In this document: positions 1-8,458 of the stretch, piece by piece
Position numbering within the stretch: the stretch's first letter is position 1
Layout of the letters: every line of letters starts with the position of its first letter
Assembly: GCF_014332695.1 (NCBI RefSeq)
Contig: NZ_MBUA01000023.1
Span: 434,001 to 498,000 of the forward strand
DNA length: 64,000 nucleotides
DNA from: Flavihumibacter stibioxidans
GTDB taxonomy: Bacteria > Bacteroidota > Bacteroidia > Chitinophagales > Chitinophagaceae
Direction of reading: 5' to 3'
Translations under genes and position numbers: made by a program
Notes under the pieces: generated by a model
What the model saw: only the letters and a program-made list of their open reading frames with translations
Told to the model about the DNA's origin: nothing
Database searches by the model: none

Positions 1-358
1 CAGGCTGCAACATACCGTATAATTTGGCCACTTTCATGTCGATGTCGGCAATGATCGGGAACTCAAACAGTATCCCTGTCTTTTCCTGCACGGCATTCAC
101 CCAGGCAATATGAGAGTGAATACTATCTATACTCAAACCTATCAGCTTTGTGTTTTTTGCGGCAAAGAATTCCTTATCCTGGGCAAAAGCACTTAATTCA
201 GTTGTACATACAGGGGTGAAATCAGCAGGGTGTGAAAACAGGATCACCCAGCTTCCCTTGTTATAATCAGAAAACTTCAATTTACCGGTAGTGGTTACGG
301 CTTCAAATTCCGGTGCCTTATCACCAATACGTGGCATATATGTTACTGTACTTTCCAT
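1..358 (-). CDS. Peroxiredoxin, AhpC/TSA family (3' end outside window)
   Basis: This is the N-terminal 119 residues of a thiol peroxidase, read from an ATG at 358 down to the window edge. The start MESTVTYMPRIGDKAPEFEA is typical of the 1-Cys/Prx6-like group. The peroxidatic cysteine sits in the family motif DFTPVCTTE, preceded by VILFSHPA. A second stretch, LIGLSIDSIHSHIAWV, is also characteristic. Such enzymes reduce H2O2 and organic hydroperoxides in the cytoplasm. The gene starts 54 bp after the stop of the metallo-beta-lactamase/rhodanese gene on the same strand, so the two are probably co-transcribed. The C-terminus, which would show whether a resolving cysteine exists, is missing. Confidence 0.9.
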   Translation of the reverse strand, partial: MESTVTYMPRIGDKAPEFEAVTTTGKLKFSDYNKGSWVILFSHPADFTPVCTTELSAFAQDKEFFAAKNTKLIGLSIDSIHSHIAWVNAVQEKTGILFEFPIIADIDMKVAKLYGMLQP

Positions 359-412
359 AAAAATGGTTTTATCTTTTAAAAATTAAATCCTCTCTTACAA
401 TCCGTGTTTTGA

Positions 413-1828
413 TTACAATAAAGTCGTCGGGCACACATAATCAGTTACCCTGAACTTTCCACTTTCCTTGATCGCCTTGAAACCACCCTGTACATCAATC
501 AGGTTGTCATAACCACGCGCACGCAGGATAGAGTTGAAGATCATGGAACGGTACCCGCCGGCACAATGCACGTAATAAGTTTTGTTTTTATCAATCTTCA
601 GCATGCTTTCATTCACAAAATCCAGTGTTGCATTTTCAGCATCCACCACATGCTCGCTCAGATACTCACTGTGCTTGCGTACGTCCAGGATATTTACTTC
701 CCCATTCGCCGCGCGGCCAGCCAGTTCTTCTGCGGTTACAGATTCAATTTTATCCACTTCCTTACCGGCATTTTCCCAGGCAGCGAATCCACCTTCGAGA
801 TAACCAATAGTAAAGTCATATCCAACCCTTGCCAGTCTTGTTACCACTTCCTCTTCCCTGCCAGGTTCGGCAACAAGCAGTAACTGCTGTTTAACATCCG
901 GGATCAGGGCCCCTACCCATGGTGCGAAATTGCCATCGATACCGATATTGATTGAATTGGGAACAAATCCTTTTGCAAATACCTGCGGATCACGGGTATC
1001 GAGTATGAGGGCACCGGTTTCATTGGCGGCCACTTCAAAAGCTGCAGGACTCAGCGCGTGTTGTCCGCGCTTCAGCACCTCATCGATACTGTCATATCCC
1101 TGCTTGTTCATCATAACATTCAGCGGGAAATATGCGGGAGGCGGCATCAGGCCGGTAGTAACTTCTTTTACAAACTCTGCCTTTGTCATATTGGCGCGGA
1201 GCGCATAGTTGGATTCCTTCTGATGACCCAGCGTATCGGTTGTTTCCTTGCTCATATTCTTACCACAGGCACTGCCGGCGCCGTGTGCAGGGTATACGAT
1301 GAGATCATCAGCCAGCGGCATGATCTTGTTACGCAGTGAATCAAAAAGGGTCTCGGCCAGTTGCTCCTGGGTCATGTGTGCAGCTTTCTGTGCAAGGTCA
1401 GGACGACCCACATCACCTATAAAAAGGGTATCACCTGAGAACAAACCAATGTCCCTGCCATTCTCATCTTTCAACAGATAAGAAGTGCTTTCCATGGTGT
1501 GACCCGGTGTATGCAATACTTTAAAAGTCAGTTTGCCCACTTTGAATTCCTCCTCATCCTTTGCGATATAGGCATCAAAGCTTGGATTCGCATTAGGACC
1601 GTAAACAATAGGGGCACCGGTTTTTTTGGACAGATCCAGGTGGCCGCTTACAAAGTCAGCATGGAAGTGCGTTTCAAATACATACTTGATCTTTGCACCA
1701 TCCTTGTCTGCCCTTTCAAGATAGGGTTCAACCTCACGAAGGGGGTCAATTACCACAGCTTCGCCTTCACTTTCAATGTAATAGGCTCCTTGTGCCAGAC
1801 ATCCGGTGTATATCTGTTCTATTTTCAT
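413..1828 (-). CDS. Metallo-beta-lactamase / double rhodanese fusion (persulfide dioxygenase-like)
   Basis: This 471-residue protein has an N-terminal metallo-beta-lactamase fold (about 1-235) and two rhodanese domains (about 265-355 and 365-460). Metal ligands are visible in THFHADF (H54, H56, D58), HTPGH (H110) and SGDTLF (D133). F59 replaces the second-metal histidine of dizinc enzymes, as expected for mononuclear-iron ETHE1-type persulfide dioxygenases. The first rhodanese has no cysteine in its active loop (LLLVAEPGRE) and should be inactive. The second keeps HCAGGYRS with C422. The family oxidises or transfers glutathione or protein persulfides. It lies between a Crp/Fnr regulator and a peroxiredoxin on the same strand. 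Substrate is inferred from the family. Confidence 0.88.
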   Translation of the reverse strand: MKIEQIYTGCLAQGAYYIESEGEAVVIDPLREVEPYLERADKDGAKIKYVFETHFHADFVSGHLDLSKKTGAPIVYGPNANPSFDAYIAKDEEEFKVGKLTFKVLHTPGHTMESTSYLLKDENGRDIGLFSGDTLFIGDVGRPDLAQKAAHMTQEQLAETLFDSLRNKIMPLADDLIVYPAHGAGSACGKNMSKETTDTLGHQKESNYALRANMTKAEFVKEVTTGLMPPPAYFPLNVMMNKQGYDSIDEVLKRGQHALSPAAFEVAANETGALILDTRDPQVFAKGFVPNSINIGIDGNFAPWVGALIPDVKQQLLLVAEPGREEEVVTRLARVGYDFTIGYLEGGFAAWENAGKEVDKIESVTAEELAGRAANGEVNILDVRKHSEYLSEHVVDAENATLDFVNESMLKIDKNKTYYVHCAGGYRSMIFNSILRARGYDNLIDVQGGFKAIKESGKFRVTDYVCPTTLL

Positions 1829-1887
1829 ATTGCAAGAGTTTTACTGTATTTGTATGTGCAAATTTGAACACTTTTTCAAGCCTGTTC

Positions 1888-1903
1888 TATGACTTTTGTC
1901 ACA
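1888..1903. promoter_or_regulatory. Candidate Crp/Fnr-family operator
   Basis: The 16-base site reads TATGACTTTTGTCACA, which is TGTGA-N6-TCATA on the other strand, one base off the Crp/Fnr consensus TGTGA-N6-TCACA. It lies 60 bp upstream of the fusion gene start and downstream of the regulator gene, in the 174-bp gap between them. The regulator at 2003-2638 is the obvious candidate ligand. This is pattern matching only. Confidence 0.4.
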
Positions 1904-2002
1904 TAAAAAGGGGGGCGAAAACTGAACCGGGCAACATTTCTTCCCTGCGGTTCCGGAGTGGGAACAGTTTTAACAGTTTCTAAGTGACTAGACTGTTCCT
2001 GT

Positions 2003-2638
2003 TTATGACAACTTTATGATTTCTACCGAGTTACGATGCAGTCTTACCTTACCCAGCTGCTCCATCTTTTTTAGCAGCCTGGAAATTACTTCACGGGATG
2101 AATTGAGTTCTTCCGCAATTTCCTGGTGACTCAGCTGGATGATATTGGAATGAAGGCTTTCCATATGCTTTTTCAGGTAAAATTCAAGCCGCTCATCCAT
2201 GGCCCTGAAGGCGATGTGGTCAATTGTAACCAGTAACTCTTCAAACCGGGAACGGTATGTTTCCAGCACAAAGTGGTACCATGACTTGTACTTACTCATC
2301 CATTCGTCCATAAAAGTGAGTGGAATGGCGATCACCTCTGTGTCCTTTACCGCCTTGGCCATGATTTCACTGGTTTCCTGCCTGGTGGCACAGATCATAC
2401 TGAGGGCACAAGCCTGCCCCGGCCGCAGGTAATACATAAAGAATTCGTTACCCTGGTCATCTTCCCTGTAAACCTTGACCAGTCCGTCTATGATGAGCAT
2501 GGTGCTCCTGAAATACTGGCCGGTACGCATCAGCTGGTCACCGACCCTGAATGTCCGGATCTCGCTATTCTTCATGATCTCATCGACAAGCCCTGCCTCA
2601 AAAGTTGGGAAATGCTGCATGATTGTAGCGGTAGACAT
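2003..2638 (-). CDS. Crp/Fnr family transcriptional regulator
   Basis: This 211-residue regulator has an N-terminal cyclic-nucleotide-binding-like beta barrel (about 20-130) and a C-terminal winged helix whose recognition segment reads [25 protein letters not shown]. The chosen start is [10 protein letters not shown] at 2638; the frame stays open upstream to 2710 but that stretch runs into the divergent rnhB start region. Two cysteines spaced CALSMIC fall in the effector domain near residue 88, so thiol-based sensing is possible. No Fnr-type N-terminal iron-sulfur cysteine cluster is present. The neighbouring persulfide dioxygenase-like gene, peroxiredoxin gene and Crp-like box suggest control of sulfane-sulfur or peroxide handling. 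Confidence 0.9.
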   Translation of the reverse strand: MSTATIMQHFPTFEAGLVDEIMKNSEIRTFRVGDQLMRTGQYFRSTMLIIDGLVKVYREDDQGNEFFMYYLRPGQACALSMICATRQETSEIMAKAVKDTEVIAIPLTFMDEWMSKYKSWYHFVLETYRSRFEELLVTIDHIAFRAMDERLEFYLKKHMESLHSNIIQLSHQEIAEELNSSREVISRLLKKMEQLGKVRLHRNSVEIIKLS

Positions 2639-2686
2639 TGCGTATTTTTTAGTGGGTCTATTAAAATTACAACAAAAGATTCTTTT

Positions 2687-2694
2687 TACATTTG
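2687..2694 (+). promoter_or_regulatory. -7 box (TACATTTG) ahead of rnhB
   Basis: TACATTTG matches the Bacteroidota -7 element TAnnTTTG. It ends five bases before the proposed TTG start of rnhB. No convincing -33 TTG is seen at the right distance. If used, transcription would begin almost at the start codon. Confidence 0.33.
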
Positions 2695-2699
2695 GCCGG

Positions 2700-3302
2700 T
2701 TGGCACTCAAACATACATACCAGGATCAATTGACCGAAGCCGGCTGCGATGAAGCCGGAAGAGGATGTTACGCAGGACCCGTGTTCGCCGCGGCGGTTAT
2801 TCTTCCCCGTGAGTTTCACCATCCCCTGCTCAACGACTCCAAACAGGTGAAGGAAAAACAGCGTTATGAGCTGCGAACCTATATTGAATCAAATGCCCTG
2901 GCCTGGGCCGTGGCCTCCGTCAGCGAAGCAGAAATTGACCGGATCAATATTTTACAGGCATCCTGGCTGGCCATGCATAAAGCTATAAAGCAGTTATCCA
3001 TTGGGCCCGGATTGTTACTGATAGACGGCAACAGGTTCAAAGCCTATCCCGGCATCCCGCATCGCTGCGTGGTTAAGGGAGACGCGACCTTTATGTCCAT
3101 AGCCGCTGCCAGCATCCTTGCCAAAACCTACCGGGATGACCATATGAAGCTGCTGCACGAAAAACACCCCCAATACGACTGGAAACAGAACAAAGGTTAC
3201 GGAACAGCCGTTCACCGAAATGCCATTGAACGGTTTGGGTTATGCGAATACCACCGTAAAAGTTTCGCCATCAGTCCGGAGAATAGTGCCGGACTATTCT
3301 GA
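2700..3302 (+). CDS. rnhB: Ribonuclease HII
   Basis: Cytoplasmic endonuclease that cuts the RNA strand of RNA-DNA hybrids and single ribonucleotides in DNA. The signature [13 protein letters not shown] is present, with D17, E18, D109 (LLIDGNRF) and D128 (KGDATF) as the acidic active site. The frame is open from 2475, but residues upstream of 2700 are unlike the family and overlap the divergent Crp gene. No ATG exists between 2640 and the signature. The in-frame TTG at 2700 (giving [15 protein letters not shown], 200 residues) fits the usual N-terminus length. The 3' end overlaps the convergent acetyltransferase gene by 9 bp. Confidence 0.93.
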   Translation: MALKHTYQDQLTEAGCDEAGRGCYAGPVFAAAVILPREFHHPLLNDSKQVKEKQRYELRTYIESNALAWAVASVSEAEIDRINILQASWLAMHKAIKQLSIGPGLLLIDGNRFKAYPGIPHRCVVKGDATFMSIAAASILAKTYRDDHMKLLHEKHPQYDWKQNKGYGTAVHRNAIERFGLCEYHRKSFAISPENSAGLF

Positions 3303-3932
3303 TTCAATCCTGGATTCAAGATAATGTTTTACTTCCGGCCATTCTTCTTTTAAAACACTGAAATAAACTGAATCCCTGCGCCTGTTGCCTGGCATAAGCA
3401 TGTGGCTGCGCAAGATGCCTTCCTCGCGGGCGCCGATTTTCCGGAGTGCCGCCCTGGATCTGCTGTTGAGGGCATCGGTCTTGAATTCCACCCGTTCAAA
3501 AGCCATCACTTCAAATGCATACTGAAGCATCAGGTACTTGCAATGCAGGTTGATACCTGTGCCCCTGAAATCATTGCCGTACCAGGTCCAGCCAATCTCG
3601 ATCCTTTTATCATGGAAGGATATATTTCCGAAGCTGGAGCTTCCGGCAACAACTCCGGACTCTCCTGAATCACCGGACCATCCATGATTCGCAGCACCCA
3701 GATCTATCACGGTGATGGGAAACCGCAGTTTGCCCTCCTGCTGGACAAGCGCTTCCTTCACCCATGCTTCCAGTTGGCCGGTTTCATCAAGCCGGCGGGT
3801 GAACCAGTTCCACATGTTTGGATCACCGGTCAGTTGCCGAAACCCTTCCAGGTCCGACTCCAGCATATTTCTTAACAGGACCCTGCCGGATTTCAGTTGA
3901 AAGGAAGGATGAAAAAAATGGTCAAATCCCAT
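3294..3932 (-). CDS. GNAT family N-acetyltransferase (RimJ/RimL-like)
   Basis: This 212-residue protein begins with a RimJ/RimL-type pattern ([22 protein letters not shown]). It carries the acetyl-CoA-binding region [18 protein letters not shown] and the closing motif [29 protein letters not shown]. Such enzymes acetylate N-terminal amines or small molecules in the cytoplasm; the substrate cannot be told. It starts one base after the stop of the Sua5-like gene, so the two form an operon. Its end overlaps convergent rnhB. Confidence 0.88.
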   Translation of the reverse strand: MGFDHFFHPSFQLKSGRVLLRNMLESDLEGFRQLTGDPNMWNWFTRRLDETGQLEAWVKEALVQQEGKLRFPITVIDLGAANHGWSGDSGESGVVAGSSSFGNISFHDKRIEIGWTWYGNDFRGTGINLHCKYLMLQYAFEVMAFERVEFKTDALNSRSRAALRKIGAREEGILRSHMLMPGNRRRDSVYFSVLKEEWPEVKHYLESRIESE

Positions 3933-3933
3933 G

Positions 3934-4554
3934 CTATATTGATTCTGTTTCTTCCCACTCGCCCAGGCCTTTTCTCAATACAACCGGTGGTTCCTGGGTA
4001 CAATCCACGATGGTGGAAGGCACCCAGCCGCCAATACCCCCATCCACTACCAGGTCCACCTGCTTCCTGAAATTGTCGTACATCATTTCGGGATCAGTGT
4101 ATTCTTCGATCATTTCCCCGGGAAGTGATGCACTCAGGATCGGGTGGCCCAGTTCCTGTATGATGGTACGGGCAATATTGTTATCGGGCACACGAAGACC
4201 AATGGTATCTTTTTTACTCTTCAGTATTTTGGGGACTTCCTTGCTGGCCGGTAAAATAAAAGTATAAGGGCCCGGCAGGTGACTTTTAAGCAGCCTGTAC
4301 AACGGCGTTGAAATACTTTTTGTATACTGGCTCAGGTCACTCAGGTCATAGCAAATAAAAGACAGCTGGGCTTTTTCGGGAACCACCTGTTTGATCCTGC
4401 ATATCCTTTCTATGGCCTTCGGCTGAAAGATGTCGCAACCTATTCCATAAATTGTATCAGTAGGATAAATGATGATGCCACCCTTTTGCAGGGTTTCAAC
4501 AATGGTCCTGATCGCCCTTGGCTGCGGATTTTCAGGATGCACGTGTATAAGCAT
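3934..4554 (-). CDS. Sua5/YciO/YrdC-family L-threonylcarbamoyladenylate synthase-like protein
   Basis: This 206-residue single-domain protein has the YrdC fold. Diagnostic segments are GGIIIYPTDTIYGIGCD near the N-terminus, RICRIKQ, the nucleotide-binding KKDTIGLRVPDN and ILSASLP. The family makes threonylcarbamoyl-AMP for the t6A37 modification of ANN-decoding tRNAs. It lacks the C-terminal Sua5 domain, and its sequence is closer to the YciO branch, whose physiological role is less certain. It is the first gene of a two-gene operon with the acetyltransferase. Confidence 0.88.
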   Translation of the reverse strand: MLIHVHPENPQPRAIRTIVETLQKGGIIIYPTDTIYGIGCDIFQPKAIERICRIKQVVPEKAQLSFICYDLSDLSQYTKSISTPLYRLLKSHLPGPYTFILPASKEVPKILKSKKDTIGLRVPDNNIARTIIQELGHPILSASLPGEMIEEYTDPEMMYDNFRKQVDLVVDGGIGGWVPSTIVDCTQEPPVVLRKGLGEWEETESI

Positions 4555-4956
4555 GACCTAAGTTAAGAAGAATAGCATCGCTAATGCCGGAAATGACCTT
4601 TCAGCAGAAAAATCAAAAAAACATATAATTATTTTGAATAAATTTTGTCCGGTATTAAAACAGGCTTTAAATTTAACCAGATTTTAAATAAATCGCCAGT
4701 TCCGATACCCTTGTAAGCCTGTCTTTCAAACCTATCCCTCAAGCCATATCCAGGTAAAGCCCGTCTGATCGTTGATCCCTTTAGTTTTTTATTGTAATTA
4801 CCCCATGGAATATTCCGTCTGAACGATGGTACGTATAAATCATTGAAAACCCATATAACCTCTTTCTTTTTGTGGTTTCAGAGGTAAGCACAGGCCGGCG
4901 ATGTCCATCGCTGGCTTTCTTTTTTCCAATACGTTTAAAAGATCCGGGGAAAGGTT
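4555..4956. other. 402-bp gene-free interval
   Basis: No protein gene is supported between the Sua5-like start and the korB stop. The stretch is AT-rich at 4600-4700. It contains two hairpins readable on the plus strand: ACCTCT/AGAGGT at 4858-4885 and a strong GC stem at 4892-4917 followed by a T-rich run. Both flanking genes are on the minus strand, so the plus-strand terminator has no assigned transcript. Confidence 0.5.
4892..4925 (+). terminator. Intrinsic terminator-like hairpin on plus strand
   Basis: Arms 4892-4903 and 4906-4917 pair over about 11-12 bp (core GGCCGGCGATG with CATCGCTGGC, two G-T wobbles) and are followed by TCTTTTTT. In the minus direction the hairpin is not followed by a T-run, so it does not look like the korB terminator. 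Confidence 0.5.
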
Positions 4957-5991
4957 TCAGGAAATGGTCCAGGTTTCGGAACCCCTGAGTAATTTGTCGA
5001 GGTCACCCTTACCCCTACGCGAAATAGCGTCATCGATCTGAAGTGCCATCTGCTCTTCATAGCAGGCCCTTTCTGTTTCATAGAAAACACCAAACGGACG
5101 GGGTAAATGACCTTCAAGACGGGGGTCATCAAACATCCTTACCAGTATCTGCGCCTTGTAGAAATCGCGCTCGTCATGCACCCAGCAGTCTTCCGCGCTG
5201 GCACCTTCATTAAGGTTTACTACCACCGGCTTGAAACCATCCAACTTAATGCCCTTTTCCTTGTTGGCGCCGAATAACAAAGGCTTTCCCTGTTCCAGGA
5301 ATAGTGCCTGTTCGGGTTTGGTGGACTTTTCCGTGAAGATCTCAAATGCCCCGTCGTTGAAAATATTACAGTTCTGGTAAATCTCCAGGAAGGAAGCTCC
5401 CTTGTGTGCATGGCTTCTCACCAGCATTTCCTGCAGGTGTTTGGGATCACGGTCCATACTGCGGGCAATGAAACTGGCATCCGCCCCCATTGCCAGGGCA
5501 AGTGGGTTAAAGGGATGGTCAATAGAGCCGAAAGGCGAACTCTTGGTGATCTTTTTTTCCTCCGAAGTGGGGGAATACTGGCCCTTGGTCAGGCCATAAA
5601 TCTGGTTATTGAACAGTAATATGTTTACGTCGAAATTGCGGCGAAGGATGTGAATGGTATGGTTTCCGCCAATGCTTAATCCGTCGCCGTCACCGGTAAC
5701 GATCCAGACACTCAGTTCGGGGCGGGTAGCTTTCAATCCGCTGGCAATGGCCGCCGCCCTGCCATGGATGGAATGCATTCCATAGGTATTCATGTAGTAA
5801 GGAAAACGACTGCTGCAGCCGATCCCCGAGATAATCACGATATTCTCCCTGGGAATACCAAGTCCGGGCATCACTTTCTGTACCTGGGCCAGAATGGAAT
5901 AATCACCGCAACCGGGGCACCAGCGTACTTCCTGGTCGGTTGCAAAATCCTTTGCTGTCAATGCGGGGGTGGGTATTGCAGTAGTATTCAT
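4957..5991 (-). CDS. korB: 2-oxoacid:ferredoxin oxidoreductase, beta subunit
   Basis: TPP-binding beta subunit of a 2-oxoglutarate (or other 2-oxoacid) ferredoxin oxidoreductase: 2-oxoacid + CoA + oxidised ferredoxin gives acyl-CoA + CO2 + reduced ferredoxin. Visible motifs are RWCPGCGDYSIL, GIGCSSRFPYYM, HSIHGRA and the TPP motif GDGDGLSIGGNH with the closing NNQIYGLTKGQ. The start MNTTAIPTPAL at 5991 is preferred over upstream 6039, which would run into a palindrome and a -7 box. Length is 344 residues, normal for the family. The alpha subunit, usually adjacent in Bacteroidota, is absent: the upstream neighbour is a lipase gene. Confidence 0.93.
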   Translation of the reverse strand: MNTTAIPTPALTAKDFATDQEVRWCPGCGDYSILAQVQKVMPGLGIPRENIVIISGIGCSSRFPYYMNTYGMHSIHGRAAAIASGLKATRPELSVWIVTGDGDGLSIGGNHTIHILRRNFDVNILLFNNQIYGLTKGQYSPTSEEKKITKSSPFGSIDHPFNPLALAMGADASFIARSMDRDPKHLQEMLVRSHAHKGASFLEIYQNCNIFNDGAFEIFTEKSTKPEQALFLEQGKPLLFGANKEKGIKLDGFKPVVVNLNEGASAEDCWVHDERDFYKAQILVRMFDDPRLEGHLPRPFGVFYETERACYEEQMALQIDDAISRRGKGDLDKLLRGSETWTIS

Positions 5992-6005
5992 AACGTGAAT
6001 ATAAG

Positions 6006-6013
6006 CAAAGATA
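6006..6013 (-). promoter_or_regulatory. -7 box (TATCTTTG) of korB
   Basis: On the minus strand TATCTTTG matches TAnnTTTG and would give a start of transcription about 11 bp before the korB ATG. The 26-bp palindrome 6014-6039 sits directly against its upstream edge, where the spacer to the -33 element should be. Confidence 0.45.
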
Positions 6014-6039
6014 ATGCGTCTGACATATGTCAGACGCAT
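6014..6039. repeat. REP-like GTCTGAC palindrome, single perfect unit
   Basis: Perfect 26-bp palindrome; the left half is ATGCGTCTGACAT and the right half its exact reverse complement, with no loop. It belongs to the same family as the units at 21409, 21907-22117, 34043-34121 and 48994-49060. Confidence 0.8.
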
Positions 6040-6081
6040 ACCAAACCAAAACTAACTGACTGTCCCGGGCCTGAGACGCCA

Positions 6082-6121
6082 AACCCTAATAACAGTTAGG
6101 CAAAACTGGCAAATTAGGGTT
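6082..6121. repeat. Inverted repeat AACCCTAAT / ATTAGGGTT
   Basis: Nine-bp perfect arms at 6082-6090 and 6113-6121 with a 22-nt loop lie between the lipase stop and the korB promoter. No T-run follows on the minus strand, so it could be an operator or a weak transcript-end structure. Confidence 0.35.
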
Positions 6122-6166
6122 GCATACGAACACACAACCGATTGCACATTTTTCTTTGAACCGCCA

Positions 6167-7258
6167 TCAGGGCAGTTTTTGGGTCAGGTACATATAAGGC
6201 GTATGTGCGTGGTGGATAAAAATCCGTGAACCGCCCTCCGGGTACCTGCGGTAATACTCCTCATCGGCAGCCAGCACAATGGTTGTTCCCGTCCTGACAT
6301 AGTGATTGCTTTTGTAATAAGCGGGCGGTATAAATTCCGGAATATATTTCTGAACAATTCCCGAGGTCATGGTTCCCAGGTACTTCCGGTAATTCCGCTG
6401 CGCCCTGAAAACAGGTTTGCTCAGGCGGTTGTAAACATGCTTCAAAGCCAGGTTCCTGGGAAATTTTTGTTTTTTGATCTGCGATTTTGCCTGGATAAAC
6501 GGATTGGTTGAATTGAAATCATGCAATGTTTGAATAGACATGGGAACCTCCGGAACCCAATCGGCACTGTTTACCACATTGAAAGCCCATCCCCCCATCG
6601 TCATTGCTTCATATTCATAGGCAAAATACAGGTTTCCGGGCTTGGGTCCTGCACTGCAATAGGTTTTGAAACGCATATCCGCCGGCAACACCTTTTTCCT
6701 TTGTAACTCATATAAATGTGCCGTCAGCAGATACGCAATGGCGCCACCCTGGCTATGCCCCATGACCAGGAAATCTTTGGTGCCGCTGCGATAGGAAGAG
6801 TCAATCTTAGGCAACATATCATTTACCAGGAAGGCTGTACTGATCAACCAACCCACATGAACAGCCGCTTTTGGATCTTTCGCCAGCTCATAATTAAACT
6901 TGTACTCATTGGTAATCCGGATACTTCCTTTTGCAGGCACCATCGCCGCATACAGATTGGCCAGCCAGCTTTCGCCATTTTGCGTGGTACCCCTGATACT
7001 GATAACAGTCCTTCCCCGGTGATTGGTCCACAGGTCCCACATATTGTCCAGGCCGACAACCGCCGATTGATAAACCATCAAATACTGCTGCGGTTCTGGC
7101 AGGGTATCGTAGTAATTTTTGTTGGCAGTACTGCGCGCCGATATTTTTAGCAACTCAAGATATTCGGCCTTATCAAAACCTGCCGACAAAGGCTGGGCCA
7201 GGCAATTCATCGCGATAACCGACAAAAAAACAATCGGAAAAAAAAGTTTTCCACTCAT
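6167..7258 (-). CDS. Secreted class 3 lipase-like alpha/beta hydrolase
   Basis: This 363-residue protein has an N-terminal signal peptide (FFPIVFLSVIAMNCLAQ), so it is exported. The nucleophile elbow VMGHSQGGAIAYLL places the catalytic serine at S169. The fold's lid-side motif TVISIRGTT and the segment NSADWVPEVP (candidate D233) fit the fungal-type class 3 lipase family; a C-terminal histidine near H354 in IHHAHTPYM could complete the triad. The family hydrolyses acylglycerols or related esters. The neighbours give no substrate clue. Confidence 0.82.
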   Translation of the reverse strand: MSGKLFFPIVFLSVIAMNCLAQPLSAGFDKAEYLELLKISARSTANKNYYDTLPEPQQYLMVYQSAVVGLDNMWDLWTNHRGRTVISIRGTTQNGESWLANLYAAMVPAKGSIRITNEYKFNYELAKDPKAAVHVGWLISTAFLVNDMLPKIDSSYRSGTKDFLVMGHSQGGAIAYLLTAHLYELQRKKVLPADMRFKTYCSAGPKPGNLYFAYEYEAMTMGGWAFNVVNSADWVPEVPMSIQTLHDFNSTNPFIQAKSQIKKQKFPRNLALKHVYNRLSKPVFRAQRNYRKYLGTMTSGIVQKYIPEFIPPAYYKSNHYVRTGTTIVLAADEEYYRRYPEGGSRIFIHHAHTPYMYLTQKLP

Positions 7259-7331
7259 AATTCAGGTAAATTTTTGGAAGATCCTATTAATTATTTTCAA
7301 TATACATAATGATTCCGGCATGACGGCAGTA

Positions 7332-7345
7332 TCGTTACGCAACGA
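7332..7345. promoter_or_regulatory. Candidate LacI-type operator
   Basis: TCGTTACGCAACGA is an inverted repeat (TCGTT/AACGA with a 4-bp centre) in the divergent gap between the lipase and lacI-type genes, 46 bp before the regulator start. Autoregulation would be typical, but only one site is seen. Confidence 0.3.
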
Positions 7346-7390
7346 AATTCTTTTGATTTTTATAGCGTATTTTAGCGCTGGCGACCAAAT

Positions 7391-8410
7391 ATGATCAGCA
7401 AAAAATTACCAACCATAAAGGAGATTGCGAAACAGTTGGGCATTTCCGTTTCAACTGTTTCCAGGGCACTGCATGACCATCCCAGCATCGGATTGCGAAC
7501 CAAGACCAGGGTGCGGCAACTTGCAGAGGAACTGGGGTATGAGCCCAATCAAACCGCCATCTTTTTCAAACAGCGCAAGACTTTTACCATTGGGGTGATC
7601 TTACCTTACCTGATCGAGGATTTTTTTGCCGGTGCTATCAGCGGAATAGAAAAAGTTGCCAACGACCACAAATACAATGTGCTCATCGGACAATCGAACG
7701 ATGATGTGGAAAGGGAGAAAGCCATCATCACTGCCATGAAGAATCAACGGGTGGACGGCATCATTGTTTCCCTGTCAAAACATACCAAAAATCTCGACCA
7801 TTTCAGGGCGCTGGAAAAATACCAGATACCAATTGTTTTCTTTGACCGGGTTCCTGCCTCCAATGACTTCAATAAAGTGGCATTCGATATGCCTCATGGC
7901 ACCCACCAGGCTATTACTTACCTGATGGGAAAAGGACACCGCCGTATCGGCATTATTAACGGCCCGAAGGAAATGAAATCTTCCAAGGAACGCACCGATA
8001 CATATATGGAAGTGATGCAGAAAAAAAGGCTGAAGATAGACCTCTCACTGGTTGCATACTGTGACCTGACCAAGGAAGGGACCGCTGAAGCCATGGAAAC
8101 CCTGATCACCCTGAAACAGCCTCCCACAGCCATTCTCGCCATAAACGACTATGTTGCTTTGGATGCGATACAATACTGCAAGTCCAAAAAACTGAAAAAC
8201 AACAAGGATATTTTCTTTGTCAGCTACGCCAACCTGCCGATCACCAATTACCTGGAAAGTCCCCCCATGGCTTCCATTGAGCAGTTTCCGGAGAAACAGG
8301 GAACTGCCGCCGCGGAGATCCTGATGGACCTGATCAACAGCGATAAGGAAAACCAGCCCGCCCCCCGGAATATCTTGATCCAGGGTGAGCTCGTTGAACA
8401 CAAAAGATGA
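7391..8410 (+). CDS. LacI/GalR family transcriptional regulator
   Basis: This 339-residue protein has a classical LacI headpiece (PTIKEIAKQLGISVSTVSRA, residues about 7-26, with hinge LGYEPNQTA) followed by a periplasmic-binding-protein-like sensor domain beginning TFTIGVILPYL. Effector-fold landmarks include IPIVFFDRV and a G-H-RIGIINGP segment. It probably binds a sugar or nucleoside. It is divergent from the lipase and convergent with a GH29 fucosidase, so fucose-related control is possible but not shown. Confidence 0.9.
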   Translation: MISKKLPTIKEIAKQLGISVSTVSRALHDHPSIGLRTKTRVRQLAEELGYEPNQTAIFFKQRKTFTIGVILPYLIEDFFAGAISGIEKVANDHKYNVLIGQSNDDVEREKAIITAMKNQRVDGIIVSLSKHTKNLDHFRALEKYQIPIVFFDRVPASNDFNKVAFDMPHGTHQAITYLMGKGHRRIGIINGPKEMKSSKERTDTYMEVMQKKRLKIDLSLVAYCDLTKEGTAEAMETLITLKQPPTAILAINDYVALDAIQYCKSKKLKNNKDIFFVSYANLPITNYLESPPMASIEQFPEKQGTAAAEILMDLINSDKENQPAPRNILIQGELVEHKR

Positions 8411-8458
8411 GTCCCTTTTTGACAACCGTTGTCTCTATCCCAAAAAATTATTGCCGGC

